Below, one piece after another: positions 56,044 through 64,000 of a stretch of 64,000 nt of DNA. The first letter of the stretch is position 1; each line of letters starts with the position of its first letter. The stretch lies in assembly GCF_041346945.1 (NCBI RefSeq), contig NZ_CP166850.1, positions 5,378,501 through 5,442,500 on the forward strand, given 5' to 3'. The notes below the pieces were generated by a model that ran no database searches, was not told the DNA's origin, and saw only the letters and a list, made by a program, of their open reading frames with translations. The stretch comes from Amycolatopsis sp. cg9. Its GTDB lineage: Bacteria > Actinomycetota > Actinomycetes > Mycobacteriales > Pseudonocardiaceae. Made by a program: the position numbers and the translations under genes.

Positions 56044-57164
56044 ACCTGCCGGGCACCCGCAGCCTCCGCGCCCGGATCACCCTGCTGGCGACCGTGCTGG
56101 TCGCCGCCGTCAGCCTGCTGCTGCTCTGGCTGGCCTGGACGCTGGTCCGGGATTCGCTCGACACCGTGCCGCAGATGCCGCCGGGCAGCACGGTGGTCGT
56201 CGACGGCGTCACGGTCGACGCCTCGACGCTCGCCGAGCACCTGCGCGTGCACGCCCGCAACCGGATGCTGCTGTTCGGGTCGATCGCGTTCCTGTTCGTG
56301 GTGGCGGCCGCGGCGATCCTCGCCTGGACGTTCACCTCGCGCGTCCTCCTGCCGCTGCGCGAGATCACCGGCACCGCCCGGCGGCTGTCGGTCGAGTCGC
56401 TGGGGGAGCGGATCGGCGAAGTGCGCTCGCGGGACGAGCTCGCCGAGCTGGCGGGCACGTTCGACGACATGCTCGACCGGCTCCAGGCGGCGTTCGACGC
56501 CCAGCGGCACTTCGTCGCGAACGCGAGCCACGAGCTGCGGACGCCGTTGTCGGTGATCCGCACGGAACTCGACGTCACCCTCGCCGACGACGACGCCGAC
56601 GTGGCCGAGCTGCGCCGGATGGGCGGGGTGGTCCGCGACGCGACCGAGCGGGCCGGGCAGCTGGTGAACTCGCTGCTGCTGCTGGCCCGCACCGACGGCG
56701 CCGGGCTCGGCGTGCGCGAGCCGGTCGACCTCGCCGTCGTGGTCGACCGGGCCTGGCGCGCGGTCGACCGGGAGGCCGCCGCCCGCGGCATCCAGGCGTC
56801 GTTCAGCACGCCGTCGGCGCCGGCGTTCGGCGACCCGGCGCTGCTGGAGCGGATCGCGGGCAACCTGCTGGAGAACGCGGTCCGCCACAACGTCGATGCC
56901 GGCTGGCTCGACGTCGTGACCCAGCCCGGCCCGCGGTGGTCGACGCTGCGGGTCCGGTCCTCGGGCGGCCTCGTGGACCCGGCGACGGTGGCGGAGCTGT
57001 TCGAGCCGTTCCGCCGCGCGGGAGTCGCCCGCACCGCCCGCCACGGCGCCGGCCTGGGGCTCTCGATCGTGCGGGCGGCGGTCCAGGCGCACGGCGGGAG
57101 CGTGACGGCGGAGCCGATCGTGGGCGGCGGCCTCGGGGTGACCGTCCACCTCCCCGTCCGCTGA
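56040..57164 (+). CDS. two-component sensor histidine kinase (HAMP, HisKA, HATPase)
   Basis: A 374-aa membrane kinase. Two helices (about 12-36 and 79-101) enclose an extracytoplasmic loop of some 40 residues (RDSLDTVPQMPPGSTVVVDG onward). HAMP follows (SRVLLPLREITGTARRLS), then HisKA with H164 (FVANASHELRTPLSVI) and HATPase (NLLENAVRHNVDAG, GAGLGLSIVRAAVQAHGGSV). The DxGxG-like box is degraded (RSSGGLVDPATV), common in this subgroup. It works with the OmpR-type regulator, which it overlaps by 4 bp. The signal is unknown. Confidence 0.93.
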   Translation: MNLPGTRSLRARITLLATVLVAAVSLLLLWLAWTLVRDSLDTVPQMPPGSTVVVDGVTVDASTLAEHLRVHARNRMLLFGSIAFLFVVAAAAILAWTFTSRVLLPLREITGTARRLSVESLGERIGEVRSRDELAELAGTFDDMLDRLQAAFDAQRHFVANASHELRTPLSVIRTELDVTLADDDADVAELRRMGGVVRDATERAGQLVNSLLLLARTDGAGLGVREPVDLAVVVDRAWRAVDREAAARGIQASFSTPSAPAFGDPALLERIAGNLLENAVRHNVDAGWLDVVTQPGPRWSTLRVRSSGGLVDPATVAELFEPFRRAGVARTARHGAGLGLSIVRAAVQAHGGSVTAEPIVGGGLGVTVHLPVR

Positions 57165-57170
57165 CGACCT

Positions 57171-57212
57171 CGTGAGTGTTCAGGGCGGTTCTAACCGCCC
57201 TGAACACTCACG
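57171..57212. terminator. 20-bp hairpin containing the stop codon of the opposite gene
   Basis: CGTGAGTGTTCAGGGCGGTT (57171-57190) is complementary to 57193-57212 with only CT between, so the real loop opens to about 4-6 nt. The TGA of the minus-strand esterase gene lies in the right arm (57208-57210). It sits between convergent genes and repeats the design seen at 34755-34799. Confidence 0.85.
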
Positions 57213-58239
57213 ACCCGGCCAGCGCGAGACCGGCGCGGAGGACGCCGGCCGCGTGGATCATCGCCGCGCGGGCGTCCGGGTCGATGCCGACGCGGTTGGC
57301 GAAGCCGTGCAGCTGGCCTTCGTGGCGCCGGTGCACCAGCGGGACCCCCGCCGCGGCCAGGCGGGCCGCGTAAGCCTCGCCTTCGTCGCGCAGCAGGTCG
57401 AAGCCGCAGGTCGCCACGTACGTCGGCGGGAGGCCTTCGAGGGTGTCGTCGTACTGGACCGACGCCCGCCGGTCCCGGTAGCGCGCCGGGTCGTGCACGT
57501 ACTGGTCGCGGTACCAGGCCCACTCGTCCCGGTCGAGCCGGAAGCCCGAGCCGAACTGCCGGTGCGACGCCGACTCCCCGAGCGCGTCCGTCGCCGGGGT
57601 GAGCAGGAGGCTGAACGCCGGGCGGGGCAGTTCGCCGCGGGCGGCCGCGTGGGCCACCACCGCCGCCAGGTTGCCGCCGCTGCTGTCGCCGCCCACCGCG
57701 AGCCGGGCCGGGTCGGCGCCGAACTCCGCCGCGTGGCCGTGGACGAAGGAGAACGCCGCCACCGCGTCGGAAGCCGCCGCGGGGAACGGGTGTTCCGGCG
57801 CCAGGCGGTAGCCGATCGACACCACCCGGACCCCGGCTTCCTCGGCCAGCAGCCGGCACGCGCCTTCGTGCGTGTCCAGGCTGCCGAGCACGAACCCGCC
57901 GCCGTGGAAGTACACGAGCGCCGGGCCGGGCGCCGGGATCCCGGCCGGCTCGTAGCGCCGCAGCGGCAGCGGCCCGCCGGGGCCCGGCCACGACGAGTCG
58001 CGCGTCCGGACGCCCGGGCAGATCCCGGCACCCGCGAGCGCGCCCGCCAGGTTCAGCTCGGCCCGGGCCCGCGACAGGCTGCCGTTCCGGTGCGGCGCGT
58101 CGAACGGCGCGAACCGCGACACCCGCATCAGCAGCCGCGCGGTCGGCACCGGCTGCCGCCCGTCCACCACCACCGGACGGCCCGCGAGCACGCGCAGCAC
58201 CGGCGCGGGCAGCCGCAGCAGCCACCGCAACCCGATCAT
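57208..58239 (-). CDS. alpha/beta hydrolase, hormone-sensitive-lipase (HSL) family esterase
   Basis: A 343-aa esterase/lipase. The HSL oxyanion motif YFHGGGFVLGS, the nucleophile elbow GGDSSGGNLAA (Ser), the acid in CGFDLLRDEGEAYA and the His in GQLHGFAN complete the triad. An N-terminal amphipathic cap (MIGLRWLLRLPAPVLRVLAGRP) is usual. It hydrolyses short- to medium-chain acyl esters. ATG at 58239 is chosen because the longer frame to 58308 would overlap the upstream PHP gene. That gene is on the same strand 29 bp away, so the two may be co-transcribed. Confidence 0.92.
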   Translation of the reverse strand: MIGLRWLLRLPAPVLRVLAGRPVVVDGRQPVPTARLLMRVSRFAPFDAPHRNGSLSRARAELNLAGALAGAGICPGVRTRDSSWPGPGGPLPLRRYEPAGIPAPGPALVYFHGGGFVLGSLDTHEGACRLLAEEAGVRVVSIGYRLAPEHPFPAAASDAVAAFSFVHGHAAEFGADPARLAVGGDSSGGNLAAVVAHAAARGELPRPAFSLLLTPATDALGESASHRQFGSGFRLDRDEWAWYRDQYVHDPARYRDRRASVQYDDTLEGLPPTYVATCGFDLLRDEGEAYAARLAAAGVPLVHRRHEGQLHGFANRVGIDPDARAAMIHAAGVLRAGLALAGS

Positions 58240-58268
58240 GACCACCCGTACGAGCAGCGCTCTCCCGT

Positions 58269-59798
58269 TCAGCACACGTCCACGAAAATCGGGTTCGCGT
58301 ACAACCACAAGTCCTCGAACGGGTTCGCCTGCCCGATCGTGTCCGGAGCGGGCTCGGAATCGCGGTTCGTCCCGCGGATCCGCGCGTAGAACGGCGAGCG
58401 CACGTTCCGGAAGGTGTGCCGGAACACGACCTGCCGCCCGGGCGCCCAGCGCGGCTCGAACGACTCGACGACCCGCGTGCCCGGCGCCGTCATCGCGTCG
58501 GCGTCGGCCACCGGCCCGGTGACCGGGCCCGCGACGACGTCCAGCCGGGCCAGCCGCGGGATCGAGCCGCCGCCGTTCGGCCGGGACGCCGTCCGCGCGG
58601 CCACCACCAGCGTGACGTCCGAGCCGCGGCGCACCCGCAGCCGCCCGCCGAGCGTCGCCGCGGACCCGCCGCCGTACGCGCCGACTTCGAGCGACTGGGC
58701 CAGACCGCCGTGCGAGAGCCAGATCCGGCCCGCTCGCAGCCCTTCCAGCACGCCTTCGAGGCTGCGCCGCGTGACGCCGACGTGCGTCCGGCTGAACTCG
58801 CCGGGGTAGAAGTCGGCGTACGGCGGAACCAGCTGCGGGACACCGCTGTCGACCGGGTCCGGGTACTTGCCGTGCGTGTCGTACCAGTCGCCCGGCACGT
58901 CCGGGCGGACCAGCGTGTCACCGCGGTTGTAGTGCGAGTCGGAGTTGGTGGTGATCCACCACGGCTTGCCCTCGGCGAGCAGCGAGTCCCAGAGCCCGCC
59001 GACCTTCGCCGTCGCCCAGTCCCAGCCGCCGAACGTCCGGTACGCCTCGGCGGGGTAGCCCGGCCACGAGTTCGGGCCCGGGCCGTTGGCGTACCCGCCG
59101 CGCGCGCCGCCGTTGCCGAGCGGCTTCGGGAAGCCGTCGGCCTGGGCGCCGGGCGCGCCCTCCATCCCGATCACGATGTGGGGTGCGGCGTCGCGGTAGG
59201 CGCGCAGCTCGTGCGGCGCGACGCGGCCGTTGCGCAGCGGGTGGTTGACCAGCACGACCGGCGCGTGGATCCGCCGCGCGCGTTCTTCCTCGGCGAGCCA
59301 GCGCAGCGCCCGCAGCGCGAGAGCCTCGTTCGCCGGGCTCGACGCCTCGGAGTTCGTCAGCCGCCAGTCGAAGGCCCGCTCGAACTCGCGCAGCTTCGCG
59401 GCCTGCTGCTCGCCGGCCCGGAAGAACACGGTCGCGTGCTCGGCGCCCGGGACGTTCCACTCCATGCCGTGCCACAGCAGCAGGTCCGGGTACTTCCGCC
59501 GGGCGGCGAGGAAGTCCTGTTCCGTCGGCTCGACCGACACCTGCTCGTGCTCGGCGTGGCCGTGGTCGGTGAAGACGATCCAGTCGGCGCCGTGCGCCCG
59601 CCCGCCGCGCGCGATCTGGTCGATCCGGTACATCGCGTCGTACGAGTACTGGCTGTGCGTGTGGTGGTCGCCCACCAGCCACTGGTAGCGGCCGCACAAC
59701 CGGCTCACGTCGAGGCTTTCCGGGGTGGGGAGGGGCACGCCCGCGGCGGCGGCCGCGAGCCCGGCACCCTTGAGGAACCGGCGTCTGTCGGTGGTCAC
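58269..59798 (-). CDS. PHP-domain metallophosphoesterase-like protein, Tat-exported
   Basis: A 509-aa protein with a twin-arginine signal (TTDRRRFLKGAGLAAAAAG), so it is folded before export. The PHP domain metal ligands appear in WLVGDHHTHSQYSYDAM, VFTDHGHAEHE, LWHGMEWNVPG, VLVNHPLRNGR and TTNSDSHYNRGD. A C-terminal beta-rich part of about 120 residues follows. PHP enzymes hydrolyse phosphoester bonds with two or three metal ions; the substrate here is unknown, and some exported relatives are linked to carbohydrate or phosphate acquisition. The GTG at 59798 starts just before the signal. Confidence 0.9.
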   Translation of the reverse strand: MTTDRRRFLKGAGLAAAAAGVPLPTPESLDVSRLCGRYQWLVGDHHTHSQYSYDAMYRIDQIARGGRAHGADWIVFTDHGHAEHEQVSVEPTEQDFLAARRKYPDLLLWHGMEWNVPGAEHATVFFRAGEQQAAKLREFERAFDWRLTNSEASSPANEALALRALRWLAEEERARRIHAPVVLVNHPLRNGRVAPHELRAYRDAAPHIVIGMEGAPGAQADGFPKPLGNGGARGGYANGPGPNSWPGYPAEAYRTFGGWDWATAKVGGLWDSLLAEGKPWWITTNSDSHYNRGDTLVRPDVPGDWYDTHGKYPDPVDSGVPQLVPPYADFYPGEFSRTHVGVTRRSLEGVLEGLRAGRIWLSHGGLAQSLEVGAYGGGSAATLGGRLRVRRGSDVTLVVAARTASRPNGGGSIPRLARLDVVAGPVTGPVADADAMTAPGTRVVESFEPRWAPGRQVVFRHTFRNVRSPFYARIRGTNRDSEPAPDTIGQANPFEDLWLYANPIFVDVC

Positions 59799-59855
59799 GG
59801 CGGGACGCTAAGCCGCCGGGGTGAACGGGCGGTGTCCCGGCGGCCAACGTGTGCT

Positions 59856-60296
59856 GTGATCTTGGACGTGGAGGAAAAGCCGCTGGTCCGCGTGGTCGCC
59901 CCGGCCGTCGCGCTGGCCCTCGCCGTCGGGATGGGGCTGGCCTTCGGCGTCGCGGCCCTGGAGCGCCCGCCGGACCTGCCGGTCGACACGAACCCGGCAC
60001 CGCTGGCCGGCCACACGCTGTGCGCGGCGGTCGTCGTGGTCTTCCCGTCCGAGGCCGAGCTGCAGGGGTCGATGCAGTCCCTTCGCGCCGACCCGAAGGC
60101 GCGGCGGGTGTTCGTGGACCCGCCGTCGGTCTCGCTGCTCGCCGTCCCGGGGACGGACCTGAAGACCTGGGCGCAGGAGCTGCACGCGCGCTTCCGGACC
60201 GCCGAGCGCGTGACGGTGATCGACTCCGACACGACGGCGGCGCAGCTGAAACTCACTGCGCCGCCGCCGAAGTGCCCTCGGGAGGGCGAATACTAG
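59856..60296 (+). CDS. small membrane-anchored extracytoplasmic protein, unknown function
   Basis: A 146-aa protein with one N-terminal membrane helix (about 12-34, VAPAVALALAVGMGLAFGVAAL) and an extracytoplasmic domain of 105 residues. The domain has the pattern AAVVVVFPSEAELQGSMQSLRADPKARRVFVDP, faintly like the extracellular domain of FtsX permeases; this is only an impression. Two Cys (TLCAAVV and PPKCPREG) could form a disulfide. GTG at 59856 or at 59868 may be the start. Its TAG stop shares the palindrome CTAG with the stop of the convergent fadB. Confidence 0.7.
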   Translation: MILDVEEKPLVRVVAPAVALALAVGMGLAFGVAALERPPDLPVDTNPAPLAGHTLCAAVVVVFPSEAELQGSMQSLRADPKARRVFVDPPSVSLLAVPGTDLKTWAQELHARFRTAERVTVIDSDTTAAQLKLTAPPPKCPREGEY

Positions 60297-62404
60297 GAAG
60301 CCGGAACCGAGGCCACGCCCGGGGCGAGGAACGGCTTGCCGTTCACCCGCTCGGACACACCGGAGCGGTCCAGGTACGGCGTGATGCCGCCGTTCCAGAA
60401 CGGCCAGCCCGCGCCCAGGATCAGGCACAGGTCGATGTCCTGCGCCTCGGCGACCACGCCCTCGTCGAGCATGATCCGGATCTCCTCGGCGATGGCCGAC
60501 AGCGCCCGCTCGCGCACCTGCTCCGAGGTGGACGGCTGGTCGCCCTGCGTCCACAGCTCGACGACCTCGGGGTCGGCGGACTGGTTGCCCTGGGAATCCC
60601 AGACCCAGACGCCCTTCTTGCCCGCCTTGACGAACTTCGCGAGGTTGTCGGACACGGTGAACCGGTCCGGGAACGCCTCGTGCAGCGTCTCGCCGACGTG
60701 CAGCGCGATGGCCGGGCCGACGAGCTGCATCAGCGTCAGCGGCGTCATCGGCAGGCCCAGCGGTTCCAGAGCCTTGTCCGCGACGTCGAACGGCGTGCCC
60801 TCGTCGACGGTGACCAGCACCTCGCCGAGGAAGCGCAGCAGGAGCCGGTTCACGACGAACGCCGAAGCGTCCTTCACCAGCACGCTGGACTTCTTGAGCT
60901 GCTTGCCGACCGAGAACGCGGTCGCCAGGGCCGCGTCGTCGGTCTGCTCGCCGCGGACGATCTCCAGCAGCGGCAGCACGGCGACCGGGTTGAAGAAGTG
61001 GAAGCCGACCACGCGCTCGGGGTGCTGCAGCTTCGACGCCATCGCGGTGATCGACAGCGACGAGGTGTTCGTCGCCAGGATCGCCTCGGGCTTGACGTGC
61101 TGCTCCAGCTCGGCGAACACCTGCTGCTTGACGCCCAGCTCCTCGAAGACGGCCTCGATGACGAAGTCCGCGTCGGCGAACGCGGCCTTGTCGAGCGAGC
61201 CGGAGACCAGTGCCTTCAGCCGGTTCGCGCCGTCCGGGGACAGGCGCTTCTTGCCGAGGAGCTTGTCGATCTCGGCGTGGACGTACCCGACACCCTTGTC
61301 GACGCGCGCCTGGTCGACGTCGGTCAGCACGACCGGCACCTTGAGGCGGCGCACGAACAGCAGCGCGAGCTGGCTGGCCATCAGGCCGGCGCCGACGATG
61401 CCGACCTTGTTCACCTTGCGGGCCAACGACTTGTCCGGCGCGCCGGCCGGGCGCTTGGCGCGCTTGTTGACCAGGTTGAACGAGTACAGCCCGGCGCGCA
61501 GGACGTCGGACATGAGCAGCTCGGCGAGGCCGTCGGTCTCGGCCGCGTAGCCGCGGTCGAGGTCGTTGTCGCGGGCCAGCGCCAGCAGCTCGACGGCCTT
61601 GGTGGCGCCCGGCGAAGCGCCGTGCGTCCGGCCGTCCACAATGGACTTGGCGCGGGCGATCGCGGCGTCCCAGCCGGAGCCGCGGTCGATCTCGGGGCGC
61701 TCCGGCGTGATCTCGCCGTTGACGACCTTCGCCAGCCACAGCAGCGACTGCTCGAGGTAGTCGGCCGAGCCGAAGACCGCGTCGACGATGCCGAGCTCCG
61801 CCGTCTGCTTGACGGTGAGCATCTTGTTCTGCGCCAGGGCGTTCTCGACGATCACCGTGACGGCGGCGTCGGCGCCGATGAGGTTCGGCAGCAGCTGCGT
61901 GCCGCCCCAGCCCGGGAACAGGCCGAGGAAGACCTCGGGGAACGCGATGGCCGCGGTGTTCTCCGACAGCGTCCGGTAGTGGCAGGACAGCGCCAGCTCG
62001 AGGCCGCCGCCCATGACCGCGCCGTTGATGAACCCGAAGGTCGGGATCTCCGTCTCGGTGAGGCGGCGGAACACGTCGTGCCCGGTCTGGGCGATCTCGC
62101 GCGCCAGCTTCGGGTCGCTCACGGACTCGACGCCGGAGAGGTCCGCGCCGACGGCGAAGATGAACGGCTTGCCGGTGACGGCGATCGCGGCCGGCTCGGC
62201 CTCGAAGGCTTTGTCGATGGCCGCGTTCAGGCTGACCAGACCTTGGGGGCCGAAGGTGTTCGGCCGGGTGTGGTCGTGGCCGTTGTCGAGGGTGATCAGC
62301 GCGACGGGCTTCTCGAGCCCGGGCACCTTCACGAGGCGGGTCACGGCGTGCGTGACGACCTCGTCCGGGAAGGCGGCCTTCGCTTCTTCAGCGGTGAAAG
62401 TCAT
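60293..62404 (-). CDS. fadB: 3-hydroxyacyl-CoA dehydrogenase / enoyl-CoA hydratase fusion (FadB)
   Basis: A 703-aa multifunctional beta-oxidation protein. The N-terminal crotonase domain has FIFAVGADLSGVE and FINGAVMGGGLELALSCHYR (oxyanion hole) and LGLFPGWGGTQLLP. The NAD-binding domain starts KVGIVGAGLMASQLALLF. The C-terminal dehydrogenase has ATNTSSLSI, VVGFHFFNPVAVLPLLEIV with the catalytic His, and VNRLLLRFLGEV. It hydrates enoyl-CoA and oxidises the hydroxyacyl-CoA, handing on to the thiolase. Start and thiolase stop overlap as TAATG, so it is translated after fadA in one operon. Confidence 0.96.
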   Translation of the reverse strand: MTFTAEEAKAAFPDEVVTHAVTRLVKVPGLEKPVALITLDNGHDHTRPNTFGPQGLVSLNAAIDKAFEAEPAAIAVTGKPFIFAVGADLSGVESVSDPKLAREIAQTGHDVFRRLTETEIPTFGFINGAVMGGGLELALSCHYRTLSENTAAIAFPEVFLGLFPGWGGTQLLPNLIGADAAVTVIVENALAQNKMLTVKQTAELGIVDAVFGSADYLEQSLLWLAKVVNGEITPERPEIDRGSGWDAAIARAKSIVDGRTHGASPGATKAVELLALARDNDLDRGYAAETDGLAELLMSDVLRAGLYSFNLVNKRAKRPAGAPDKSLARKVNKVGIVGAGLMASQLALLFVRRLKVPVVLTDVDQARVDKGVGYVHAEIDKLLGKKRLSPDGANRLKALVSGSLDKAAFADADFVIEAVFEELGVKQQVFAELEQHVKPEAILATNTSSLSITAMASKLQHPERVVGFHFFNPVAVLPLLEIVRGEQTDDAALATAFSVGKQLKKSSVLVKDASAFVVNRLLLRFLGEVLVTVDEGTPFDVADKALEPLGLPMTPLTLMQLVGPAIALHVGETLHEAFPDRFTVSDNLAKFVKAGKKGVWVWDSQGNQSADPEVVELWTQGDQPSTSEQVRERALSAIAEEIRIMLDEGVVAEAQDIDLCLILGAGWPFWNGGITPYLDRSGVSERVNGKPFLAPGVASVPAS

Positions 62405-63636
62405 TACTTCGCCCCCTCGAAGGCCGGGTTCTCCCAGATCACGGTGCCGCCCATGCCGATGCCGATGCACATCGTGGTGATGCCGTACCGGACGTCCGGC
62501 CGCTCGGCGAACTGGCGCGCCAGCTGCGTCATGAGCCGGACGCCGGAGGAAGCCAGCGGGTGACCGCACGCGATCGCGCCGCCCCACTGGTTCACGCGCG
62601 GGTCGTCGTCGGCGATGCCGAAGTGGTCGAGGAAGGCCAGCACCTGCACGGCGAAGGCTTCGTTGATCTCGAACAGGCCGATGTCGTCGATGGAAAGACC
62701 GGTGCGCTTGAACAGCTTCTCGGTGGCGGGCACCGGGCCGATGCCCATGACCTCGGGCTCGACGCCGGCGAAGGAGTAGCCGACCAGCCGCATCGCGACC
62801 GGCAGGCCCAGCTCGCGGGCGGTGTCCTCGTCGGCGAGGATCGAGGCGGTGGCGCCGTCGTTCAGGCCGGCCGCGTTGCCCGCGGTGATCCGGCCGTGCG
62901 GGCGGAACGGCGTCTTCAGCCCGGCGAGCGTCTCCAGCGTGGTGCCGGGCCGCGGCGGCTCGTCCTCGGTGGCCAGGCCCCAGCCCAGCTCCTTCGAGCG
63001 GGTGGCGACCGGGACCAGCTCGGGGCCGATCTTGCCGGTCTTGACGGCTTCGGCGTACTTCTCCTGGCTGCGCGCGGCGTAGGTGTCGGTGCGCAGCTTG
63101 GTGATTTCCGGGAAGCGGTCGTGCAGGTTCTCGGCGGTCTGGCCCATGACGAGCGCGGTCGGGTCGACGAGCTTGTCGGCGATGATCCGCGGGTTCGGGT
63201 CGACGCCCTCGCCCATCGGGTGCCGGCCCATGTGCTCGACGCCACCGGCGATGGCGATGTCGTAGGCGCCGAAGCCGATGCCGGACGCGGTGGTGGTGAC
63301 CGCGGTCATCGCGCCGGCGCACATCCGGTCGATGGCGAAGCCGGGTACCGACTTCGGCAGCCCGGCGAGCAGCGCGGCGGTGCGGCCGATGGTCAGGCCC
63401 TGGTCGCCGATCTGGGTGGTGGCGGCGATGGCCACCTCGTCGACGCGCTCGGGCGGCAGTTCGGGGTGCCGCCGCAGCAGCTCGCGGATGGCGTTGACGA
63501 CGAGGTCGTCCGCCCGCGTCCCGGCGTAGATGCCCTTGTCGCCGGCCTTGCCGAAGGGGGTCCGTACCCCCTCGACGAAGGCGACGTTTCGCACGCCCCG
63601 CGCGTTCGGCGCGAGCGGCGTTGCTGGTGCGGCCAC
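62404..63636 (-). CDS. fadA: acetyl-CoA C-acetyltransferase / 3-ketoacyl-CoA thiolase
   Basis: A 410-aa thiolase that cleaves 3-ketoacyl-CoA with CoA, the last step of beta-oxidation. The acylated Cys is C106 (AIDRMCAGAMTAV), the His residues are in NEAFAVQ-adjacent EINEAF and GGAIACGHPLASSG, and the second Cys is in TTMCIGIGMGGTVIW. The GTG start at 63636 is preceded by GGAGC. It is the first gene of the fadA-fadB operon. About 105 bp upstream is a perfect inverted repeat that could be the operator of a fatty-acid-responsive regulator. Confidence 0.96.
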   Translation of the reverse strand: MAAPATPLAPNARGVRNVAFVEGVRTPFGKAGDKGIYAGTRADDLVVNAIRELLRRHPELPPERVDEVAIAATTQIGDQGLTIGRTAALLAGLPKSVPGFAIDRMCAGAMTAVTTTASGIGFGAYDIAIAGGVEHMGRHPMGEGVDPNPRIIADKLVDPTALVMGQTAENLHDRFPEITKLRTDTYAARSQEKYAEAVKTGKIGPELVPVATRSKELGWGLATEDEPPRPGTTLETLAGLKTPFRPHGRITAGNAAGLNDGATASILADEDTARELGLPVAMRLVGYSFAGVEPEVMGIGPVPATEKLFKRTGLSIDDIGLFEINEAFAVQVLAFLDHFGIADDDPRVNQWGGAIACGHPLASSGVRLMTQLARQFAERPDVRYGITTMCIGIGMGGTVIWENPAFEGAK

Positions 63637-63697
63637 GGGTGCTCCATGAAGTAGACGTTTCGTTCGGTCCGGGGGTCCGGGTGGCGGAGCCCCCGGC

Positions 63698-63714
63698 CCG
63701 GGGCGAAGCCCCGG
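63698..63714. other. GC hairpin in the fadA leader
   Basis: CCGGGGC-GAA-GCCCCGG forms a 7-bp stem with a stable GAA loop. It lies between the candidate operator and the fadA start, within a GC-rich stretch (GGCGGAGCCCCCGG nearby). It could act as terminator for the upstream membrane-protein gene or as a leader structure. Confidence 0.5.
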
Positions 63715-63739
63715 TTGTCACAGCCGCACGATAGCCCTT

Positions 63740-63755
63740 GTTACCCGCCGGTAAC
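63740..63755. promoter_or_regulatory. candidate operator: GTTACC-CGCC-GGTAAC
   Basis: A perfect 6-bp inverted repeat with a 4-bp centre lies 104 bp upstream of fadA, between it and the end of the preceding gene. The size and symmetry suit a TetR-type dimer. No regulator gene is adjacent in the window. Confidence 0.45.
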
Positions 63756-63780
63756 CAGGGTTGTGGCCCGGTCGAGTGGG

Positions 63781-64000
63781 CTACGGCACACTCTTGGGCG
63801 TCAACGTCTGTCCCTTCAGCAGCCACGCCACACCGAACGCCCACACCGCGACGCTCTCCAGCCACAGCGCCGGGTGCAGCTCGGGCACCAGCCGGAGCCG
63901 GCTCGTCAGCGCGATCAGCACGAGTGCGGCCAGGATCACCACGCCGCAGACGCGGTAGACGACCCCGAAACCCGGGGGCTGCTCGCCGTCGTGGGGGAAC
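63781..64000 (-). CDS. membrane protein, C-terminal part (5' end outside window)
   Basis: The last 72 codons of a minus-strand gene that starts beyond the window. Two hydrophobic helices are visible (VCGVVILAALVLIALTS and LWLESVAVWAFGVAWLL), with a polar loop RLRLVPELHPA and the tail KGQTLTPKSVP. Short DUF-type actinobacterial membrane proteins often end this way, but I assign no function. It is probably an independent gene upstream of fadA, separated from it by 144 bp. Confidence 0.7.
   Translation of the reverse strand, partial: FPHDGEQPPGFGVVYRVCGVVILAALVLIALTSRLRLVPELHPALWLESVAVWAFGVAWLLKGQTLTPKSVP

Overview
The window is very GC-rich with strong G/C bias at third codon positions and many GTG starts. 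Its gene content points to an actinobacterium of the Pseudonocardiaceae, most likely Amycolatopsis or a close relative. This rests on protein resemblance, on a gene order that parallels the Mycobacterium sigA-to-dxs block, and on intergenic hairpin and repeat types recalled from Amycolatopsis genomes. No rRNA, tRNA or CRISPR array was recognised.

Layout. 1-7031: the end of an EamA transporter, a glutamine-synthetase-like enzyme, a possible cysteine-peptidase-fold protein, an APC amino-acid permease, a NarL-type two-component pair and two small membrane proteins. 7032-7633: a G-rich, gene-free stretch holding an 8-bp-periodic repeat. 7634-25650: nine genes in one direction (malQ, glgX, treY, treZ, a second glgX, glgE, treS, mak, glgB). 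They cover alpha-glucan trimming, trehalose formation by TreY/TreZ, and the TreS-Mak-GlgE-GlgB route from trehalose to branched alpha-glucan. A strong terminator closes the run.

25719-27841: a small membrane-anchored protein, a secreted protein and a gene of atypical codon use. 27905-46776: a core block that follows, in order and orientation, the Mycobacterium tuberculosis region Rv2703 (sigA) to Rv2689c and on to dxs. It contains sigA, ppgK, suhB, cei, DUF4193, DUF3093, dut, DUF3710, an alpha/beta hydrolase, an OB-fold protein, DUF3159, ceoC, ceoB, an APC-type permease, a TRAM RNA methyltransferase and dxs. Between the methyltransferase and dxs lies accessory DNA: a TIGR03086-like gene with an odd tail, direct repeats, a scrap of a polyketide synthase acyltransferase domain, a membrane protein and an aldehyde dehydrogenase.

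46885-55330: a tightly overlapping five-gene operon (sodium/solute symporter, agmatinase-family ureohydrolase, ThDP enzyme, aldehyde dehydrogenase, NCS1 permease) divergent from a PucR-type regulator. The enzyme set fits catabolism of 2-ketoarginine or guanidino compounds to GABA and urea. 55366-64000: an OmpR-type two-component system, an HSL-family esterase, a Tat-exported PHP-domain protein, a small anchored protein, the fadA-fadB fatty-acid oxidation pair behind a candidate operator, and the end of a membrane protein.

The least explained signals are non-coding: six tandem 30-bp units with an ATGA(C/G)TCAT core, a 48-bp element present twice beside convergent genes, long hairpins that supply the stop codon of the opposite gene, the 8-bp array before malQ, and a 91-bp tract identical between the two glgX genes.
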